Counted from the stretch's first letter, positions 10,700 to 22,271 are shown. The stretch: 64,000 nucleotides of DNA from Saccopteryx bilineata (GCF_036850765.1 NC_089493.1:188141140-188205139); one strand, 5' to 3'. Numbers and translations: made by a program. Notes: generated by a model not told the origin, from the letters alone.

Positions 10700-10990
10700 A
10701 TTATAAATATTTTTAAAAATCAACTTTATAGAGATAGAACATATGTGAAATAAATTGCATACAATTAAGGTGCATTAATGCACTTTTAAAATTGAAAATA
10801 GCTGGGCAAACTTAATAAAATGCATTGCAGATATCTTTGAATTATCTGTTGGTAATCAACATAAACACACATTACCAAAATGATCATAAGGTGATAAGTC
10901 TATGCATAGTCATATTTTAAAATTCAAGTGTACAGGGTAGAATTTTCCAAAATTTACCCATCTTAAAACTTGACACTGCAATTTGCATAT
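10700..10990. other. Possible ancient L1 3' fragment
   Basis: 'AACTTTATAGAGATAGAACATATG' and 'TAAATTGCATACAATTAAGG' hint at an old L1 3' region. Evidence is weak, and I cannot assign a boundary or orientation with confidence. Confidence 0.3.
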
Positions 10991-11139
10991 GTTGCCACCA
11001 GATGGTGGTGTCTGCCTTAGTCATGATCACATGATCTCAGCCTCTGTTATAAAATAGATGAAGAAAACTGATTCACACTATGAATACCCAAGTCTTTTAT
11101 TTTCTTTTTAATTTGTGGGGAAAGGCTCCCAAATTAATG

Positions 11140-11690
11140 GGTGTTGGCAGGCATTCACAATATAAATATGAGTAAGGCATGGACACAAGCCCTCAAATAA
11201 CTTACCATTCTAGGAAGATATTATAGAAGTGAGACAATCATTATGGTATCTGAAATTAGATAGCAAAATAATTGTTAAATAAAATATACAAGGTGGTAAT
11301 AACCTCCTGTTTTTGTTTTTTTTTTATTAAGCAAAGCTTTGAAAGATAAACATAAAGAGATGAAAAGGAGAATATTAAAAAGGGAGAAAACAAGACATGC
11401 CAACTCACAGGACATCATTTATTTATTAAAAAAGCAAAACCAGGGAGTCTGTGTGATCAAAATGTGGGGTCCATGGTTGGGAGGTGGAGAAAGACACCTG
11501 GCGATAGGTTTAAAATATAGTCAACGGCCCTACTGTTGAGTGTACATGTCATTCTTAAGGCAGTGGGAGCAATGGAAGGTTTTTAGGAATGAGATGGCGT
11601 GATAAAAAAATCTATAACCTAAAGTGATCTTTATTTAGAAATAAATTCATGGAGACAGCTTCGTGTTATCAGGAAGAAGCAGGGTTCCTG
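11140..11690 (-). mobile_element. Ancient L2 remnant
   Basis: Reverse-complement L2-like blocks are visible ('CTCAAATAACTTACCATTCTAG', later 'GGAAGGTTTTTAGGAATGAGATGG'). The copy is strongly diverged and interrupted by A-rich stretches. Confidence 0.45.
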
Positions 11691-11731
11691 AAGAGATCGT
11701 GGGTAAGGAAGTACCCACGGGGACGTTTCAG

Positions 11732-11943
11732 CAGGGGTCCCCAAACTTTTTACACAGGGGGCCAGTTCACTGACCCTCAGATGGTTGGGGGGCCGGTCTA
11801 TAAAAAACACTAGGAGCACATCCTGTGCTCCTCTCACTGACCACCAACGAGAGAGGTGCCCCTTCCTGAAGTGTGGCAGGGGCCGGATAAATGGCCTCAG
11901 GGGGCCGCATGTGGCCCCGCGGGCTGTAGTTTGGGGACCCCTG
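11732..11943. mobile_element. Bat hAT miniature element, internally deleted relative
   Basis: It starts CAGGGGTCCCCAAACTTTTTACACAGG and ends TTTGGGGACCCCTG. Both ends match the 4455-4787 element, but about 120 bp of its central part is missing. The flanks (CGTTTCAG and GCTTATCC) do not form a clean 8-bp duplication, so the original insertion site may have been altered. It has no transposase. Confidence 0.85.
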
Positions 11944-12581
11944 GCTTATCCGTTTGTGCCGCAACCTCTTACCCTTCGCCTTAACGTTCAGGGAAAGGAG
12001 TGACTCGTGACCCTTGCTAGAGCGATGTCTTGCTTCCTCCTCGCTGCCTTCTCTCCGGAGGAGAGCTGGGCTGCCATCTATCCCGGGGCTGAGTTCCTTT
12101 TGTCCTTTCCGTGACCGCGGCTGTACGCTGGGCTGTTCAAGCTCTCTATAAAGGTTTGGAACCCCTGTGGGATGAGGTTGGGGGAGGGGGTGAGAATGGG
12201 CAAATGACATTTCCTAATCTCAATCCTTTAATGGTTGCTTTGTTTATGGCTTACCTGTACCTTGAGTCCTGCGCCTTTTTCATGCGGTAGAACCCAGGGC
12301 ACTGTGCCTCGTATCTGATCTGCTCTAAGAATAGGTGGCCGACACCTAGGGGGTGCTAAATGCTGCCTAAGACTGGGGACGCTGGCATAAAGACTCTTCC
12401 CCCGGGTTCCATAGAAACGGCTCTTTGGAGTTGGCTTCTCTCCCCACTAGGTTTGCCAGAAGACCAAAGACTCACAGTGGTCCCTGATAATAGTAATCCT
12501 CTCCGACAATTAGCTGGCAACCTTTTCTATGACAATATCTTTGAAGTGTTCCCTTTGAGGGTGCAGGGTGGAATTTGGACT

Positions 12582-12590
<9 letters not shown>

Positions 12591-12630
<40 letters not shown>

Positions 12631-12639
12631 ACACACACC
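12591..12639. repeat. (CA)n microsatellite
   Basis: A run of ACACAC with a short GTGCG interruption. Several short open frames cross it and are artefacts. Confidence 0.95.
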
Positions 12640-12659
12640 CCTTTTAATCTCAGAACCCA

Positions 12660-13400
12660 AACTGCGCTTCCCACTCCTGTTTCTCGGCCTTCACCGCGCT
12701 CTGGAAGGCACAGTGCCCCTCTAAGTCACTGTGATGTAAGCACAGGGCACTTGCGAGTGCCTTCGGAAGCCTGGCAGCGGCGGCGGCCTCGTTCTCAGAG
12801 AAGGAAGGTCAGTCAGGAAGATGCAGCCAGTACAGTGTTCTTATTGTGAGACGCCTCCTCACAGGTTTGCGGGCAGAACAATCACCTCCCCTTAACCTCG
12901 TACTTCTCTGGGCATGTTTGTTGATGCTGTGAACTGTTCAAAGGCTTTGAGGAAGAAAAGGGGACGGACAATAGCGAGCTGAATCCCAGCCCATTCAGTA
13001 TCTCCTCTTTGAGCTGGTGCGCAGCGTCCTCTCCTCTCAGAGGTGGAGTGTGCGGGGGACCACCGCATCCCAGGGGCCCGAGGCCTCTTGAAACCGTGCT
13101 CAGATGAGAGCAGCTCCGGAACAAACCCTTCTGCCGCTCCTTAGCAGAGTGGCACGTCGTCAGGAAGGTCTGCCGTGGTGTTGCTGCCATCCGTAGGCCC
13201 TTCTCGCTCCTCCCAGCTCCACCACCAGCTGCTTATTTAAGGCACCATTTTCTAACCCCGGGGGAGACCGCGGACTCTCACGCCACGTGCAACGCCGCTG
13301 AGTCCTCCACGTGCAATGCCGCTGCGAACACTACGGCGGCGGCGGCCCGTGCCCTTGTCCTGGCCTCGCTCACTTTCTAGTCACGGCAGCACCGGTTAAC
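12660..13400. promoter_or_regulatory. GC-richer block with CpG clusters and duplicated E-boxes
   Basis: This stretch is clearly richer in G+C and CpG than its surroundings, with CGG runs at about 12778-12788 and 13334-13345. An 18-bp motif, CCACGTGCAACGCCGCTG, occurs at 13283-13300 and, with one change, at 13307-13324. Each copy carries a CACGTG E-box. It resembles a minor CpG-rich regulatory element. No transcript start or open frame supports it, so function is inferred only from composition. Confidence 0.4.
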
Positions 13401-13949
13401 TGTCAGTCACTGCTCCTTTGATAGGAAAAAACAAAACAAAACTGAGCCTTAAAGAGGTCGTGTAATTGGCCGGGGGTCGCCAAGTTTGTACATGGAGAGG
13501 ATCAGATGGACTCTGCTACCTTCCCCCTACTTGTCCCTGGGACGGGAGCCTCTTCGGAGCTCAGACCTGGAAACAGCTCTATTAATGACGCCAGCATTAA
13601 TGAGAACCCTGCAGCTGGTGAGACCGAACTGTCGCAGACACAGGCCTTACTCGCGGCCCGGTTCCTGTGCCGCTAGCTGTTCTCCCATGACGCTTGCCCC
13701 TTTCAGAGACTGTCTCTCTTGTTCATCTCATTGACTTTTTCATTACTGGGGGGACACAGGTGGACCCCACAGTGAGGTTCAATGGCCTTACTTCTCTCCG
13801 CTCACCATTTCTGGTGCTCTGGAGCCCGCTGCTTGGGAATTGATTAGCATGTCATACAAAAGGCCCGGCCATGTGAGTCTGAGAACAGAGGGCGGAGGAA
13901 GGGAAAAAAGAGATGGAAATGAGAGAATATTAGAATAACTATATTTTTT

Positions 13950-14140
13950 ATGCAGCACCTACTGTAGTCTAGGCAGCGCTGGACGCTGTCACATATGGCT
14001 ACACGTAATATGCACATCAAATCTAGGTGAGAAGCTTTGATGTCCCCATTTTATGAATGTGATGATTGTAGTTCGGAGATGTTAAGTAATGAGGCCCCAG
14101 GTCACACCGCTGGTAAGGGGCTGAGATGATCTGAAGCTAT
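13950..14140 (-). mobile_element. MIR/L2-type ancient repeat, minus strand
   Basis: 'TGTCCCCATTTTATGAATGTGATGATTG ... GTTAAGTAATGAGGCCCCAGGTCACACCGCTGGTAAGGGG' is the familiar reverse-complement core of a MIR. It is moderately diverged. Confidence 0.6.
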
Positions 14141-14589
14141 CATCTGCAGCCTCTGCTCTTTCATTCTCTCAGGATGCTTTTAAAGAAATCACAGGATAGT
14201 TGCTTTTAGCGAAAGGAAAATGGGAGGTTCCTGACCCAGGACTTCATTCTCACGGTGGTGCCATGTCATTGGATGGGAATGAGGATGTTAGGGACCTGAG
14301 TCTGTGGACAGAATGTCAGGTGATCCTGTAAGGTTTAGAAAGAGACATTCACTTTGGAGATGAGACTCAATCACCTTTGCCATGTGAATTCGTTTCACCA
14401 ATAACACACGCTGGCTCATTTGTTTGCTACTTACGAATCTACCTGTGGGTCATCAGCTATTGCAAGGGTGGGATTTAGCTGGAATTGCTCGCTCATATTT
14501 TCTCCCTTTCTCCTCATTGCCCTTCCCTCCTTTCCCTCCTCTCAGCGTCAGGACCAAATGCTGGGTGGGGTGTGTCCCTTCCAAGCGGT

Positions 14590-14770
14590 TCACGACCTTG
14601 GGTAAGTGACGTAAGCTTTCTAGTGCTCAGTTTCTTTATCTGTCGTACGTTTATGATGATACTATCTCAAACCGTTCTTAGAAGAAGACAATTAATTAAT
14701 ATATGCGCAGTACTTGACCCCTACCTAGAACAGAATCAGCGCTTAGTAAACGTTGCTCATTGCTATTCCT
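14590..14770 (+). mobile_element. MIR, plus strand
   Basis: 'GACCTTGGGTAAGTGACGTAAGCTTTCTAGTGCTCAGTTTCTTTATCTGT' is the MIR core. The tail has the expected 'AGCGCTTAGTAAACGTTGCTCATT' form. Stop codons prevent any coding role. Confidence 0.65.
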
Positions 14771-15409
14771 GAATCAAATAGGTATTATTCCAGGCATCAC
14801 CCAAAGCGCTGGGGGAGGGGGGGGGTTCTTCGCTAGGGAGCAAATGGAATTTTCTTGGTCGAGTCTGTCACTAGCTTTCAGCAAAATACTCCTCTTCATC
14901 TTCTTGGATCGATTATGTTTTGTACGTAAATTTTAGATATACATTCAGAGTCCTTTCCTTTCATTCCCTGATTACTGGCAGCCCATCTCTCTGTCTCTTT
15001 TCTCTAAGAGTATTTCCCAGCATGCTCCTGGGAGGCTCCCTGGTCTTGGTGAGCAACCTGGGAGAAAATCAAACCTCGTAATGTGGAAAACTGAGATACA
15101 CAGTAAAACTAACAATTATGTAGTCCTCACCAAGTGTTTTTCATCTTGAAAGTGCTTTCAAAACATTAACTAATTAATTAATCAGAAAGAATTTCTGCCA
15201 ATCAGTAAAAATGCTCTTTACAATGTATTAAGCCTCTCGAAAAGTATTATTTATTCAGCGTTGTTTTTTCTTGAATCTTAAAGGAATCTTCTGTTTCTTT
15301 TCTTTTCTTTTCTTTCTTTCTTTTTTATTTTTATATTTTGGAGACATTTCAAGAGATTTTGTGTAATCCCTGCACAGTCCTCTCCCTCTTTGCATCTCAG
15401 CAAGCATGA

Positions 15410-15475
15410 GGGTGTGAACACACACACACACAGAGACACATGCACATGCACAGACACACACACACACACACACAA
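15410..15475. repeat. (CA)n microsatellite
   Basis: Runs of ACACAC separated by AGAG and TGCACATGC. The minus-strand open frames (65-72 codons) that cross it are cysteine/valine repeats of no significance. Confidence 0.95.
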
Positions 15476-15814
15476 TGTTCTTTTAGGCTGAGGCCCATTG
15501 ACATTAAATGCATTAAAATATTATGTAAGATTATCTAACCTACTGTGCTTATCAGCTGTTTATTGACCTATCAGCAAAGTTAAGGCAAAAAAAATCCCTG
15601 GCGAGTCTCAAGTATCTATGTCACCTGTTGTAGTTATCTGATTTCCTGTCTCCTCCATTGGCCTGGGTCGCCCTGGAGAGCTGGGACGTCATTGGCATTT
15701 CCTTAAAGCCTAGCTGCTCAAAGAACTTCCTTAACATCAACCCCACTCTGTGGCCTACAAAATATATCTTAATCTCTTTGTGACACCAGCAAGAGAGTAG
15801 TGGTAATACTCTTA

Positions 15815-16170
15815 TGCTCATTAATTCCACAAATATTGAGCACCCGCCAGTCATTTATTTATATATTCCTATAGCATACCCTGTGTTCAGTTCAAGTCTT
15901 TGTGTGAATCGCAGTGATGGATTCAAAGATGATCCAGGATGGGTGATTGCATTCAAGGGGTTTGTTGTCCAGCAGAAAAGAGAAGGCAAGGACATCAATC
16001 ACTCTTATAGAAGGGAGACATGACGAACACCTATAAGAAGGTACCTTCAGACGGAGCGGAGGCGTTCTGGCCAGAATTCCTCCCAGGACGTCTGTTGGAA
16101 GGAGATGACAGCTGAGTGGTATATAGAAAGAGGGATCGGATTACGCCATGATGAGGGTGGAGAGAGAGCA
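15815..16170 (-). mobile_element. Ancient L2 remnant
   Basis: The reverse-complement layout reads ATTCCACAAATATTGAGCACC, 'TTGCATTCAAGGGGTTTGTTGTCCAGC', then a purine-rich 'GACATGACGAACACC' section. It is truncated by a run of 17 G at 16177-16193. Confidence 0.5.
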
Positions 16171-16176
16171 ACTGAT

Positions 16177-16193
16177 GGGGGGGGGGGGGGGGG
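16177..16193. repeat. G17 homopolymer
   Basis: Seventeen consecutive G residues outside any recognised element. Such runs can form intra- or intermolecular G-quadruplexes and are prone to sequencing and replication slippage, so the exact length is uncertain. Confidence 0.9.
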
Positions 16194-16937
16194 AAGGCAC
16201 CAGGAGCAAAAGGCAGTCTGGTTGCATGGGGATTATTGATTTTGACCAGAACCTGTGTGGGGGAAGAAGGTGAGAAGACGTAATACAGGAAGAAAGGGTT
16301 GTCCTTATATTTGTGACACGTAGCCCTCTCCTGGGTCCCCACCAGTAACAGACATCACTGATCCATATCCGCACTCAGAACTGTGTAGAACGCGTGGACC
16401 TGCATCCCTCTTTGGACACCGCTCCAGGCAGTCACTACTAATCAGAGGGGTTGAAATATACCAGTTTAGGGGAGGACAAGGACATTGCCACCCTGAGCTG
16501 CATCGTGGAGACCATTAAGTGACGGGCTGAGATAAATTTAGGCTTTTTTTTTTTTCTCCTGATGTTGGGTAATAGTCAAGCATGGATTCAGATTCGGCAC
16601 CATGAACATCATTGGCTGGTCGACAGTACTGTAATCTGAAGACCCTGGAAGTTCTCTTGAAATGTGGGCCTTCGGAGGCTTACCTGTGCGTTAAATTGAG
16701 CCTTTCAAATGTTTGATGTCAAATTAAAATTTTATCTCCTCTATTCTCTAGTTATCAGTTTCTGCTTCTTACTCTTCTTAACTTTCCAGCAGTAGCAGTC
16801 TGCCTCCTGTTTTCTAATTTCCTAAGGGCTTGTAAATTCAGACCTATTAGAATGCTGCATAAAATTAAACCAGGTAGGCTCCGGACAGATAAAGGATTAC
16901 CGAGCAAGATACAATCTCTACCCTTAAATTACAGGGC

Positions 16938-17314
16938 CTGGGCCAGGGCTGGTTGAGTCAGCAGTAGAGTATTGGCCAGTGTGTGGTAGTCCCAGTTTGA
17001 TTCCTGGTCAGGGCACACAGGAAAAGCTACCATCTGCTTCTCCACCCCTCTCCCTTCCCCTTTTCTCTCTTCTCCTCCCACAGCCATGGCTTGAATGGTT
17101 TGAGCAAGTTGGCCCTGGGCACTGAGGATGGCTCTATGGCCTCGCCTCAGGAGTTAAATAGTTAGGTTGCAGTTGCAATTGTGGAGCAACAGTACAGCAA
17201 TCTCAGCTGGGCAGAGCGTTGCCTGGTAGGAGGCTTGCGAGGTGGATCACAGTCAGGACACATGGGGGAGTCTGTCTCTCTGCCTCCCCGCCTCTCACTT
17301 AATTTAAAAAAAAA
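16938..17314 (+). mobile_element. tRNA-derived bat SINE (type A), degraded
   Basis: The head reads GGGCCAGGGCTGGTTGAGTCAGCAGTAGAG, and the body keeps the ATGGCTTGAATGGTTTGAGCAAGTTGGCCC and GGATGGCTCTATGGCCTC blocks. The imperfect flanks TTACAGGGCC and TTACAAGACC may be the remains of a target duplication. Many changes suggest an older insertion than 3954 or 58832. Confidence 0.85.
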
Positions 17315-17319
17315 GTTAC

Positions 17320-18010
17320 AAGACCTAGATTGTTATCACTATCCCTTTTCTGCACAAGGTATTCTATGCAAAAATGCAAATGCTGACAAAGGCATGAACT
17401 ATATGGCACCTGAGTAGTGACATTCTAAAGGGGCTTTTTCTGACCTCTCTTAAAAGCAGGAAATTGTAACATCTACTGAATCGTCAAAAAGAGGTCTACA
17501 GCCATTGGACTCAGACACGGACAACTGTAGTGGTTTTGGAAAACTCAGTTTGTCTCTGCTTCTGAACTTCCCATCCTCAAGAAAGCGAGACTCTTCTCTG
17601 CAAAGGACTCCGGGACGCGGAGGAGACTTGCTGAGGGTGAATAACCAGGGAGATGGTTGACAACTACACTCTGGGGCTAGTTAGAAGCGCAGGGAATCCA
17701 GGTTCCTCAAAGAAGGCGTGGAACTCTTTGCTCCAATGACACTCATTTTGATCGGTCCCAGCCACCAAGCTCCACATACATCAGTGTTCTAATGTGCCAA
17801 ATAAACTAAAGAATGCTGTTTCAGAGAAACTATCTAAACTCAGTTTGGTTTTCCTGGGAGGCAGACGTCCTGCTCTACATGAAGTGTAGCAGTCCACACG
17901 TGTGCCGAGTGCAAATAAGTGACTACCGTCACTCTGCCGCATGCCCACATCTGGCTCTGTGTGCTGAGGGATGCCAGAGGTTTCCGGCAGCAGAATGCAG
18001 AGTGCACCAC
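17320..18010. other. Unannotated sequence
   Basis: No mobile-element head, hAT terminus or convincing coding frame was found here. A short frame around 17813-18037 is open but matches nothing known. Confidence 0.35.
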
Positions 18011-18014
18011 GAGA

Positions 18015-18185
18015 GTTTTGGCATCCGGCAGACCTGACCTTGCACCCTAGTGGATTACCGAGTTGTTGCGTGACTTTGCGTAGATGCTTGGCTTTTTCAG
18101 AGTCACCCTTTCTTCACCTGTGACGTGGGGATCATGACTGGACCTGCCTTGGAGAGACACTGTGGGAAATAACTGTGTCAATTTA
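18015..18185 (+). mobile_element. MIR, plus strand
   Basis: 'GGCATCCGGCAGACCTGACCTTGCACCC ... CACCTGTGACGTGGGGATCATGACTGGACC' keeps the MIR order from the exonic-like head to the 'GTGGGGATCATGA' core. Confidence 0.6.
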
Positions 18186-19500
18186 TAGGGAAGTACTCGA
18201 TGTTCAAATTATTAGGTAACCTCTCTGAAAGCTTAAACATTGAGGTACCAGGTGCACCAGCAGAACATCCACTAATGTTTCAAGTTTTCAGCACAGTGTT
18301 TCTCAAAGGTTGCCCTTTGTTATTTTCGTAGTGGGTTATTTTCACCACAAGTAAAACAATTCTGCTACCCTCGTGATAAAAATCAGCATCACGTTTACAG
18401 GGAAGGGGCTGTCGAGGATCCCAGAGAGCTCTCTGCTTTCTGAAACCTTCTCTCGGGAACAGGGGATAAGTTTACCTTCAGGGAAAAGGAAAGAAGGGTT
18501 ACGCTTTCATTTTCTTTCTTTTTTTTTTTTTAGCAACCCCTCATTCACTTTATTTATAATATTTCAATGTAGAGTAAGTTACTAGCCAAACAATTGCAGG
18601 GGACAAATCCACAGCCGAGGACGGGTCTGTATTTAGAGCTGATGTTTCTGTCTATAGCTGTGAGGTAGGTAAACAGATGAGGACAATTTGTGGATGCTGT
18701 TTTGGGTGCTCCTAAGGGGGACAGCATGGGGAGATGCATAATAGGGACAGAATAGGGAAGGGATGAGATCAAGATGTGTTTCCATATCTGAGCATCTCAT
18801 TCTTACAGACTAGTAAGACTGCTGACAGGCCAGGAGTCTTTGCAATGGGCTCCACGTCAGTATACTGTTCCGAGGGGATACTCCAAAGTGGAAAGGTGTT
18901 TAACAAAAGCTTCCCATTTGTAATCAAAGCTGCCCCTTGCCACTGAGCATGCCCAGTAGTCTGCTACAAGCAGACCTGTGCAAGGAGCTGTTCTAACTGC
19001 TGTGGATTGTAGCCACTGCTGTGGATAGCAGTGGGGAGAGGGGTGCAAGGTGAGGCCCAAAATTTAAGCAAGAAGAAGAGGGGTGTGAACAAAGGTAGAA
19101 CTCGGTGGTAACAGGTGGGGCGGATGGTTCCCTACAGCATTTTCCCTCTGAGGACTCCCTGGTCCCCTGAGCCAGGGACCTTTGAAAATCATGGCCACTC
19201 CATCTGCCACTCATGACATTTTGTCTCACAAGTTTGCAGTGAGGAAGGCCGCCTGGGTTTAAAACCTGGCTCTGCACACGGCACTGACCATGCCCTTGAT
19301 CAAGCAGCTTTCAGTCTGAATCTCAAATGCCTTCTAAGATTTGATGATTAAAATTAAAAAGCCCATTAATGACTCTTCATCACGATAAACCTAGGTGTAT
19401 CCTCAGACACTGTAACGTGGTTAAGCTGTGGACTCCATAGTGAACCCTCCCACCCAATCCCAATCTCCCCTGAAACTATTGAGTCAGGCAGATGTAGGTT
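18186..19500. other. Unannotated sequence
   Basis: A poly(T)-rich stretch lies near 18525. Otherwise only short open frames of no recognisable family are seen. Confidence 0.35.
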
Positions 19501-19529
19501 CAAGTCACCACTTTGTGATTGGGCAAGCT

Positions 19530-19549
19530 GCGCGCACGCGTGCACGTGC

Positions 19550-19588
<39 letters not shown>
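19530..19588. repeat. Alternating purine-pyrimidine tract followed by (GA)n
   Basis: CGCGCACGCGTGCACGTGCGTGTGTG up to 19562 is a Z-DNA-prone alternating tract; AG repeats then run to about 19588. This is a simple repeat, not a coding frame. Confidence 0.92.
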
Positions 19589-19593
<5 letters not shown>

Positions 19594-19619
19594 AAAGTCT
19601 ACTGGGTACTGTGGGATTA

Positions 19620-20050
19620 ACTGAAAATGAATATAGACTTGGAGCTTACAGAGGGCGGTGTGCATCAGGGAGGTATGAACTAGCTAAATCATGGCAAAAA
19701 TGGAAAATTGGGACTACAACAAGTTTAAAAAAAATGACATAACACTTTGACAGCCTATAACAAGGGGGGTTGACTCAGCCAGGGAGATCATGGATGGCTT
19801 CCCGGAGGAAGTGACTGGAATAGACAGCTAAAGGGTCAATAGGAGTCTGCCAGATGAATATGGGAGGGAGATGCATTTCTCGTAAGTGCTCACCACCATC
19901 AGCACCATAGCATGTGATCAGCATCTTCTTGCTAGATTGAGAACTCAAAAAAGTCCAGGGGTGGCGTCTTTGTCATCTTCTGTCACCTCTGAGATGGTAC
20001 CTAGAAGCAGTGAGTAAATGCTTAGGAAATATTTGTTGAATAAGTGAACG
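19620..20050 (-). mobile_element. Ancient L2 remnants
   Basis: Reverse-complement L2 blocks include 'GGAGCTTACAGAGGGCGG' and 'GGATGGCTTCCCGGAGGAAGTGAC' (19620-19880). The segment 19890-20050 ('TTGAGAACTCAAAAAAGTCCAGG ... AGCAGTGAGTAAATGC ... AAATATTTGTTGAATAAGTGAA') looks like an L2 3' end in the plus orientation, so two copies may be involved. Confidence 0.5.
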
Positions 20051-20365
20051 TGAATGGGAAAACTCGACGTGTTTGTTGAGTGAAATAAAAACAGCGGTTA
20101 TGCCCTCATCTCGTGGCTTTTTTTCAGGATGCAGTTAAGAAAGACACATAGTTTAGTAAAAACAATGTGGAGTTTCAAGTCAAACAAACCATGTTGCTCA
20201 TTTTCTGGCGCTGTCCCCTTGGGGGAGTAACTATCTGCGCTTGTGTAAAATAGGAATAAGGAAAGATTATGGTGGTAACTATGCAGCGCTTAATAAAAGA
20301 GAGGGGTAAAGTGCTAGTCAAGACGTGAGTGTTACTAGTATCGTGGCACATGACACATGTGGCAC

Positions 20366-20384
20366 CTTACCACATGGTGGTAAG
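20366..20384. repeat. 8-bp inverted repeat
   Basis: CTTACCAC and GTGGTAAG flank ATG. It is short enough to arise by chance; no factor is assigned. Confidence 0.7.
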
Positions 20385-20524
20385 TTTCAGGCGTGCAGCT
20401 TTTCAAAGACATGTAGCTTGCTGGAGACGAGACAGGTGCAGCATGAGATCCAGAGGTTGTTAGCACTCAAGTACGCACCACAGCTTCACCGCTGGAAGTG
20501 TCTAAAGTTCATGCATACCCTAAT

Positions 20525-20895
20525 TTTTTTAAATTGAACTTATTGTGGTGGCATTGGTTAATACAGTCATATAGGTTTCCGGGGTACAGTTCTATAATAC
20601 CTCATCTGTGTATTTTATTAATGTGTTCCAGCCCAAGTCAAGTCTCTTTCTATCACCATTTATTCCCCCTTTCCCCTCTTCTGCCTCTCCCAGCCCCTTG
20701 CCACCTGGTAATCACATACTGTTGCCTGTGCCTCTGAGGATTCGTTTTTTCTTCATTCCTTTGCCTTTTCACCCAGGCTCTCTAACCCCTTCCTCTCTGA
20801 CAACTGTCAGTCGGCTCTCTCTATCTGTAGTCTGTTTCTATGTTATTTGTTAGATTCCACAAAGAAGGGAAATCGTACCTCAGGTGTCTTTCATT
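20525..20895 (-). mobile_element. L1 3'-end fragment, minus strand
   Basis: A T-rich left end (poly-A on the other strand) is followed by 'TTGGTTAATACAGTCATATAGGTTTCCGGGGTACAGTTCTATAATACCTCATCTGTGTATT' and 'TTATTCCCCC', the typical reverse-complement of a bat L1 3' region. It is truncated. A similar piece lies at 42885-43075. The 70- to 80-codon frames across it are chance frames. Confidence 0.65.
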
Positions 20896-21859
20896 ACCCT
20901 GCGTTTTATCTCCAGTGCCTAAGGGTCAGAGTGCCCGGTCTAGATTCCCGGATGCATTGATTATAACTGACTGGCAGTTGGCAAAATATTCCCCGGCCTG
21001 TATTTCCTTCTGGGGTTGATCATATAGTGTTTGGACAGGAACAAATCAGGCCATTCATGGTCATCTCATAGCACAGCCTGCTCAGGGTAAGTAAGCAGGA
21101 ACTGTTAGCTGTTATTATTACAACCCCCAGGCTCTGCTGAGTTTTCTGTCAATTACCCTGTGACTTAATCAGCCTTTCTTGGGCCGGGAATTGCTTCCTT
21201 TGGAATTCCCTTGACAGAAGCAAGGAAAGCGGCTTTTCTCTGAGGTCTGGAGACCTGGCTTCCCCAGGACCGCGCCCTCAGGGGTCCACCCTCTGAGGAA
21301 CCACCCTCTACCTCCCCCGCATGCAGCCAGGGGGCTCCGCTCCTCTCCTCTCCTTTTCTCGTTCCTAACCCTGGAAGGCGAGAGCCGGGGGGTCCGGCGG
21401 AGCACTGGGCATGCTCGCAAGCTAAGGCAGGCTCCGGTCGTCCGCAGGACGCACCGGCTTCTGTGCTCGCTTGTGTGCGGGGACCTGGCTGCAGCTGTCG
21501 CTTCATCGGGTCTCGCAGAGCTGAACCCTTGGTGCATGCAGGCAGGGAAGCGAGGCTCCCCTGGCCAACCCCGGAGCAGAACTCAACTGTGCACCACTTG
21601 GGTTTGCGTTCAGCGTCGGGGTTTAGAAACCTGCTGTTAGGGTCCTCTGTCCAGACAAAGGGGTGCACGTGCCCGTAGTGGTGCCCCTCTTTCGCAGTCG
21701 TAAACCCTTCCCTGGCCCCATACCCCGCAAGCACGGCTGCTGCAGCCCCAACGCCACCACCCAGTCCCGCCAGCCGCGGCCTGTGCGCGCACTTGGGGCC
21801 CGGAGATTGGCTCGCACTCCCCATTCAGGAGCTGCGCTGGTGGGCGGGCGGTGCGCAGC

Positions 21860-21860
<1 letters not shown>

Positions 21861-21915
<55 letters not shown>

Positions 21916-21992
21916 GGTGTGTGTGTGTGTGTCGGCGTGTGTGCGCGCGCGCTCGTGCGTGTGTGCATGTGTGTGCGTGCATGTGTCTGTGC
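21861..21992. repeat. (GT)n / GC-alternating tract
   Basis: Twenty-seven GT units (21861-21914) are followed by shorter GT blocks and TGCGCGCGCGC sections up to about 21992. Almost perfectly alternating purine and pyrimidine favours Z-DNA. It sits within the CpG island, so its length could modulate promoter activity. The open frames through it are artefacts. Confidence 0.95.
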
Positions 21993-22089
21993 GGCGCGCG
22001 GGCGGGCGCCTGTGCGCGCGCGGGGGCTCGCGTGCAGGAGCCACTGGGTGTGCGTGCGTGTGTTATGGGTTTGATTCCAGAGCAGGTTG

Positions 22090-22271
22090 CACATTGGTCC
22101 TGGGTGGCTCACAGGCTCAGGTCGTGCTTGGGCATCCTCCTCCTCCTAATCGTTTCCGAAGTAGCGGCGGCAACACAGCAGCACACCAGCAGCGGCGGCT
22201 ACAGCGGCGGCGGCGGCACAGCGGGCAGGACTGTGCAGAAGCGAGCACCGTTTGGGGAGTTCGGGGGGCGG
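22090..22271 (+). other. Candidate untranslated first exon
   Basis: The GC-rich stretch with CAG/CGG runs ends at GGGGGGCGG, and GTAAGA begins at 22272, a good mammalian 5' splice-site match (CGG|GTAAGA). Neither the transcription start nor the splicing can be confirmed from sequence alone, and the start coordinate is arbitrary. Taken with the CpG island, the most economical reading is a noncoding exon 1 transcribed rightward. No protein frame is implied. Confidence 0.3.

Noticed and set aside
11767..12210. 147-codon minus-strand open frame
   Set aside because: Part of it lies in the hAT miniature element and the rest in unannotated sequence. No known family and no splice signal support it.
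21165..21824. 219-codon open frame on the minus strand across the CpG-rich block
   Set aside because: GC-rich sequence has few stop codons, the frame overlaps others on the opposite strand, and its composition is simple Gly/Ala/Arg/Pro. No domain or start context supports a gene.
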